In this document: positions 61,652-64,000 of the stretch, one piece after another
How the letters are laid out: each line of letters begins with the position of its first letter
Position numbering within the stretch: the stretch's first letter is position 1
Source: Streptomyces sp. HUAS MG91
GTDB lineage: Bacteria > Actinomycetota > Actinomycetes > Streptomycetales > Streptomycetaceae
NCBI RefSeq assembly: GCF_040529335.1
Contig: NZ_CP159534.1
Location: forward strand, 4,154,001 to 4,218,000
DNA: 64,000 bases
Reading direction: 5' to 3'
Position numbers and translations under genes: made by a program
Notes under the pieces: generated by a model
What the model saw: the letters and a program-made list of their open reading frames with translations, nothing else
Databases searched by the model: none
Told to the model about the DNA's origin: nothing

Positions 61652-63391
61652 ATGGGTGAGGTCTTCGCCGGCCGGTACGAACTGGCCGACCCCATCGGCC
61701 GCGGGGGAGTGGGCGCCGTGTGGCGTGCCTGGGACCACCGGCGCCACCGCTATGTGGCGGCCAAGGTCCTGCAGCAGAGCGACGCCCACACGCTGCTGCG
61801 CTTCGTGCGCGAGCAGGCCCTGCGCATCGATCATCCGCACGTGCTGGCCCCGGCGAGCTGGGCCGCGGACGACGACAAGGTCCTGTTCACCATGGATCTG
61901 GTCTCGGGCGGCTCGCTGGCCCACCTGATCGGCGACTACGGTCCGCTCCCCCCTCAGTTCGTCTGTCTCCTCCTCGACCAGCTGCTGGCCGGGCTCGCCG
62001 CGGTGCACGAGGAGGGTGTCGTGCACCGCGACATCAAACCGGCCAACATCCTGCTGGAGGCCACCGGCACCGGCCTGCCGCATCTGCGCCTGTCGGACTT
62101 CGGCATCGCGATGCGCAAGGGCGAGCCACGGCTGACGGAGGCCAACTACGTGGTGGGAACGCCCGGTTACATCGCCCCCGAACAGGCGCTGGGGGCCGAG
62201 CCGGACTTTCCCGCCGACCTGTTCGCCGCCGGTCTGGTCGCGCTCTATCTCCTCGAAGGCGCCAAGCCGGACAGCAAGGCCCTGATCGAACACTTCGCGG
62301 AGCACGGCACCCCTGGACCTCCGCAGGGCGTGCCAGGGCCGCTGTGGGGTGTCCTCGCCGGGCTGCTGCAGCCGGATCCCGAGGCGCGCTTCCGCACCGC
62401 GACCGGGGCCCGCAAGGCGCTGCTCGCCGCCGCCGAGCTCCTCCCGGAGCCGGGCCCCGACGACGAGCTGATCGAGGTCTTCGACCAACTCGGTCCGCTC
62501 CCCCCGGGGTTCAGCCCCGAAGGGCCGGCCACCCGCGGCCGCAGGGCCCGCCCGCTGCACGCTCCAGCGGCCCCCTCGCCCGCCCCCGCTCCCTCGCACA
62601 CGCAGTCGACGGTGGTGCCCGAACGGCCCCTGTCCCCGCCCCAGCCTCCTTCTCAGCCCGCGCCCTCGTCCGTGCCCCCGCGGCCCGCGCCCGAGATGCC
62701 GCTCACGCCACCGCCGCCGCCACCGGTGCCGCCGGTGACTCCCGGGCCGATGCCCGCGGCCCTCTCGCCCACGCCCATACCCCACACGCCCACTTTCTCG
62801 CCGGGGCCCGAGCGTCCCCAGCTCCCCCAGCACCCCGAGCACCCCGAGCACCCTCAGAACTCCCAGGACTCCCAGAGCCCCCGGAATCCCGAACCACCGA
62901 CGCCGGAACCACCGGCCCCGAAGGCTCCTCTCCCCTCCATGTCGGAGACGGGCAGCTTCCATCTCCCGCCGCCGGCCGCCCCCGAAGAACAACTCCCACC
63001 GCCGGCCGCCCCCGAAGAACAACTCCCACCGCCGACCGCCCCCGAGGAACAGTCCCCGCCCCCGCTCGCGGTGCCTCCGATGCCGCCGGTCCAGCCCGTC
63101 ACGCCGCCGCCCGCGCCGGCCCCCGAGCCACAGCGCCCGGCACCCGCTCCTCGGGCGAAGTCCCCCGTTCCCGTCGTCACGTCCCCCCACAGCCTCTCCC
63201 TCTCCCCTCGTCCCGCACACACGGTGACGACCGTGACCCCACCCGATCAGGATCGTCACTCTCTGTACGCATCGGAGGGCAGGGAAGTTCCCCGGCGCCG
63301 TCCCGGACCACCCCCACGGGTGACGATCCCGATCGTGCTCATCGCGCTGATCTGCATCGCCGTGGGGATCTGGGCGCTGACACAGGCCTGA
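61652..63391 (+). CDS. Tail-anchored Ser/Thr protein kinase with proline-rich linker
   Basis: The product has 579 residues from ATG 61652. The kinase domain is at about 8-260 with GRGGVGAV, VAAKVL, HRDIKPAN, DFGIA and GTPGYIAPEQ; all catalytic residues are present. The region from about 285 to 550 is Pro/Ala/Glu-rich, with PxxP motifs and three ten-residue repeats (PPPAAPEEQL). The only membrane segment is the last ~20 residues (IPIVLIALICIAVGIWAL), so no outer sensor exists; the kinase is tail-anchored and probably takes its input inside the cell. Confidence 0.9.
   Translation: MGEVFAGRYELADPIGRGGVGAVWRAWDHRRHRYVAAKVLQQSDAHTLLRFVREQALRIDHPHVLAPASWAADDDKVLFTMDLVSGGSLAHLIGDYGPLPPQFVCLLLDQLLAGLAAVHEEGVVHRDIKPANILLEATGTGLPHLRLSDFGIAMRKGEPRLTEANYVVGTPGYIAPEQALGAEPDFPADLFAAGLVALYLLEGAKPDSKALIEHFAEHGTPGPPQGVPGPLWGVLAGLLQPDPEARFRTATGARKALLAAAELLPEPGPDDELIEVFDQLGPLPPGFSPEGPATRGRRARPLHAPAAPSPAPAPSHTQSTVVPERPLSPPQPPSQPAPSSVPPRPAPEMPLTPPPPPPVPPVTPGPMPAALSPTPIPHTPTFSPGPERPQLPQHPEHPEHPQNSQDSQSPRNPEPPTPEPPAPKAPLPSMSETGSFHLPPPAAPEEQLPPPAAPEEQLPPPTAPEEQSPPPLAVPPMPPVQPVTPPPAPAPEPQRPAPAPRAKSPVPVVTSPHSLSLSPRPAHTVTTVTPPDQDRHSLYASEGREVPRRRPGPPPRVTIPIVLIALICIAVGIWALTQA
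62971..63060. repeat. 30-base tandem repeat in the kinase linker
   Basis: Two identical 30-base units (62971-63000, 63001-63030) and a third diverged unit (63031-63060) encode PPPAAPEEQ repeats. Confidence 0.85.
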
Positions 63392-63404
63392 GGCCCGGCG
63401 CCCC

Positions 63405-64000
63405 TCAGCTCCGGACCCGCACCCGCCGCACCGCGACCGCCCGCCACACCGCGAGCCACAGCAGCAGCGCCGTGCCCGTCCCGATGCCGGCAACGCCGAT
63501 CACCGTCATCGCCGTGCTCCTCGGCGACGTAGAAGAGGAGGAAGCGGACCCCGCCCCGGCGGAGGTCCCGGAGTCGGCGGAACCCGGGCCGGAAGAACCG
63601 CCCGATTCTCCGCGACCGCGCCCCTCGTCGGCGGACCCGCCCGCGGCACCGCCCTGCGCGACCTCCAGGTCCTCCCACACGGCCCCGCCCGCGCCGTTCT
63701 CCGCGGCTTTGCGGTCCGCGTCGGTCACCTGGAAGTCCCCCGCGTCCCGTACGTAGTCGGGCGGCTGGACCGCGTCTCCGCCGACGGTCACCCGCAGCGT
63801 CACCACCGGCGCCTTGTCCTTGAGCTTGCGGGCCACCGCCGGATTCACGGAGACCTTCAGGTAGTACCAGCCCGCGAAGCGCATCGCCGCCTGCTCGTCG
63901 CTCGCCAGGTACCGGTTCTCGTAGGCCACGGGCGACAGCGGGTCGAACGTCACCGAGACCGGATCGCCCGCGTACGTGGCGTCCTTCGCCGTGACCGGGG
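63405..64000 (-). CDS. C-terminal part of a secreted/membrane-anchored protein (runs off right edge)
   Basis: The frame is open to the window edge and ends at 63405. The visible 197 residues contain a beta-rich domain (TYAGDPVSVTFDPL, FAGWYYLKVSVNPAVARKL, VVTLRVTVGG), then a Gly/Ser/Asp-rich stalk and one membrane segment (MTVIGVAGIGTGTALLLWLAVW) before a short Arg tail. This is the layout of a type I surface protein. The missing N-terminal part decides the family; I do not name it. It converges on the kinase gene. Confidence 0.6.
   Translation of the reverse strand, partial: PVTAKDATYAGDPVSVTFDPLSPVAYENRYLASDEQAAMRFAGWYYLKVSVNPAVARKLKDKAPVVTLRVTVGGDAVQPPDYVRDAGDFQVTDADRKAAENGAGGAVWEDLEVAQGGAAGGSADEGRGRGESGGSSGPGSADSGTSAGAGSASSSSTSPRSTAMTVIGVAGIGTGTALLLWLAVWRAVAVRRVRVRS

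Noticed and set aside
59849..63493. 1214-codon minus-strand frame
   Set aside because: It crosses tRNA-Ala, the HTH gene and the kinase gene on the other strand and has the Arg/Gly-rich look of an antisense shadow.

Overview
This is a high-GC actinobacterial chromosome segment, almost certainly Streptomyces. The evidence is strong GC bias at third codon positions, many GTG and TTG starts, GTGA/ATGA stop-start overlaps, a mycothiol-type DinB protein, a Bpa/PafE proteasome activator homologue, class E sortases and CrgA. From memory, the gene order resembles the S. coelicolor region left of oriC, and also the mycobacterial block ppiA - crgA - DUF881 - trpG - pknB - pbpA - rodA - pstP - fhaB - fhaA - tRNA-Leu. 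Origin proximity is supported by a perfect parS palindrome (20423), a one-mismatch parS (56304), a dense DnaA-box cluster (57854-58088) and scattered single DnaA boxes. No IS element, prophage, CRISPR array or rRNA gene was seen.

Layout. 1-9.9 kb: a truncated thioredoxin/NHL gene, YihY-type and other membrane proteins, a secreted FG-GAP protein, a LURP-one protein, a nitrilase-family amidase, a DinB protein, a GntR-MFS operon and a K15-type DD-peptidase. 9.96-13.6 kb: branched-chain 2-oxoacid dehydrogenase operon 1 (E1a-E1b-E2), followed by an orphan LuxR response regulator. 14.7-23.2 kb: a PPOX protein, a Ser/Thr kinase, Bpa, a quinone reductase, a K+ channel/RCK protein, MoeA and a MobA fusion. 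23.2-27.6 kb: a second bkd operon with a divergent Lrp-type regulator. 27.6-39.8 kb: aromatic/acyl-CoA catabolism, with a TetR regulator, paaH-like dehydrogenase, paaN, paaABCDE and an acyl-CoA dehydrogenase, interrupted by a TrmH-HTTM-DUF5819 operon. 39.8-44.2 kb: rhodanese, J-domain protein, DUF2252, HxlR/azoreductase pair and tRNA-Leu. 44.6-52.8 kb: the fhaA-fhaB-pstP-SEDS-pbp-pknB signalling and wall-synthesis cluster. 52.9-57.8 kb: three class E sortases, pabA, a 53-residue membrane protein, DUF881 and crgA. 57.8-64 kb: DnaA-box cluster, rhomboid protease, cyclophilin, DUF5324 protein, tRNA-Ala, an HTH protein, a tail-anchored Ser/Thr kinase and a truncated membrane protein.

How parts work together. 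A 14-bp palindrome, ACCGATCGTTCGGT, occurs between paaH and paaN and before paaA, and with one mismatch in the bkd2/bkdR intergenic region. The simplest reading is that the TetR protein encoded at the end of the paaH operon controls phenylacetate degradation and also touches the second branched-chain oxoacid dehydrogenase. The right third couples kinase/phosphatase/FHA signalling to SEDS/PBP septal or polar wall synthesis, CrgA and surface-protein sorting. The same DNA carries the chromosome-segregation and DnaA-binding sites. The most unusual items are the DnaA-box cluster next to crgA, the shared TetR operator, the Lys/Ala-rich tail on one E1a subunit, the HTTM-DUF5819 membrane pair and the parS site inside a channel gene's start region.
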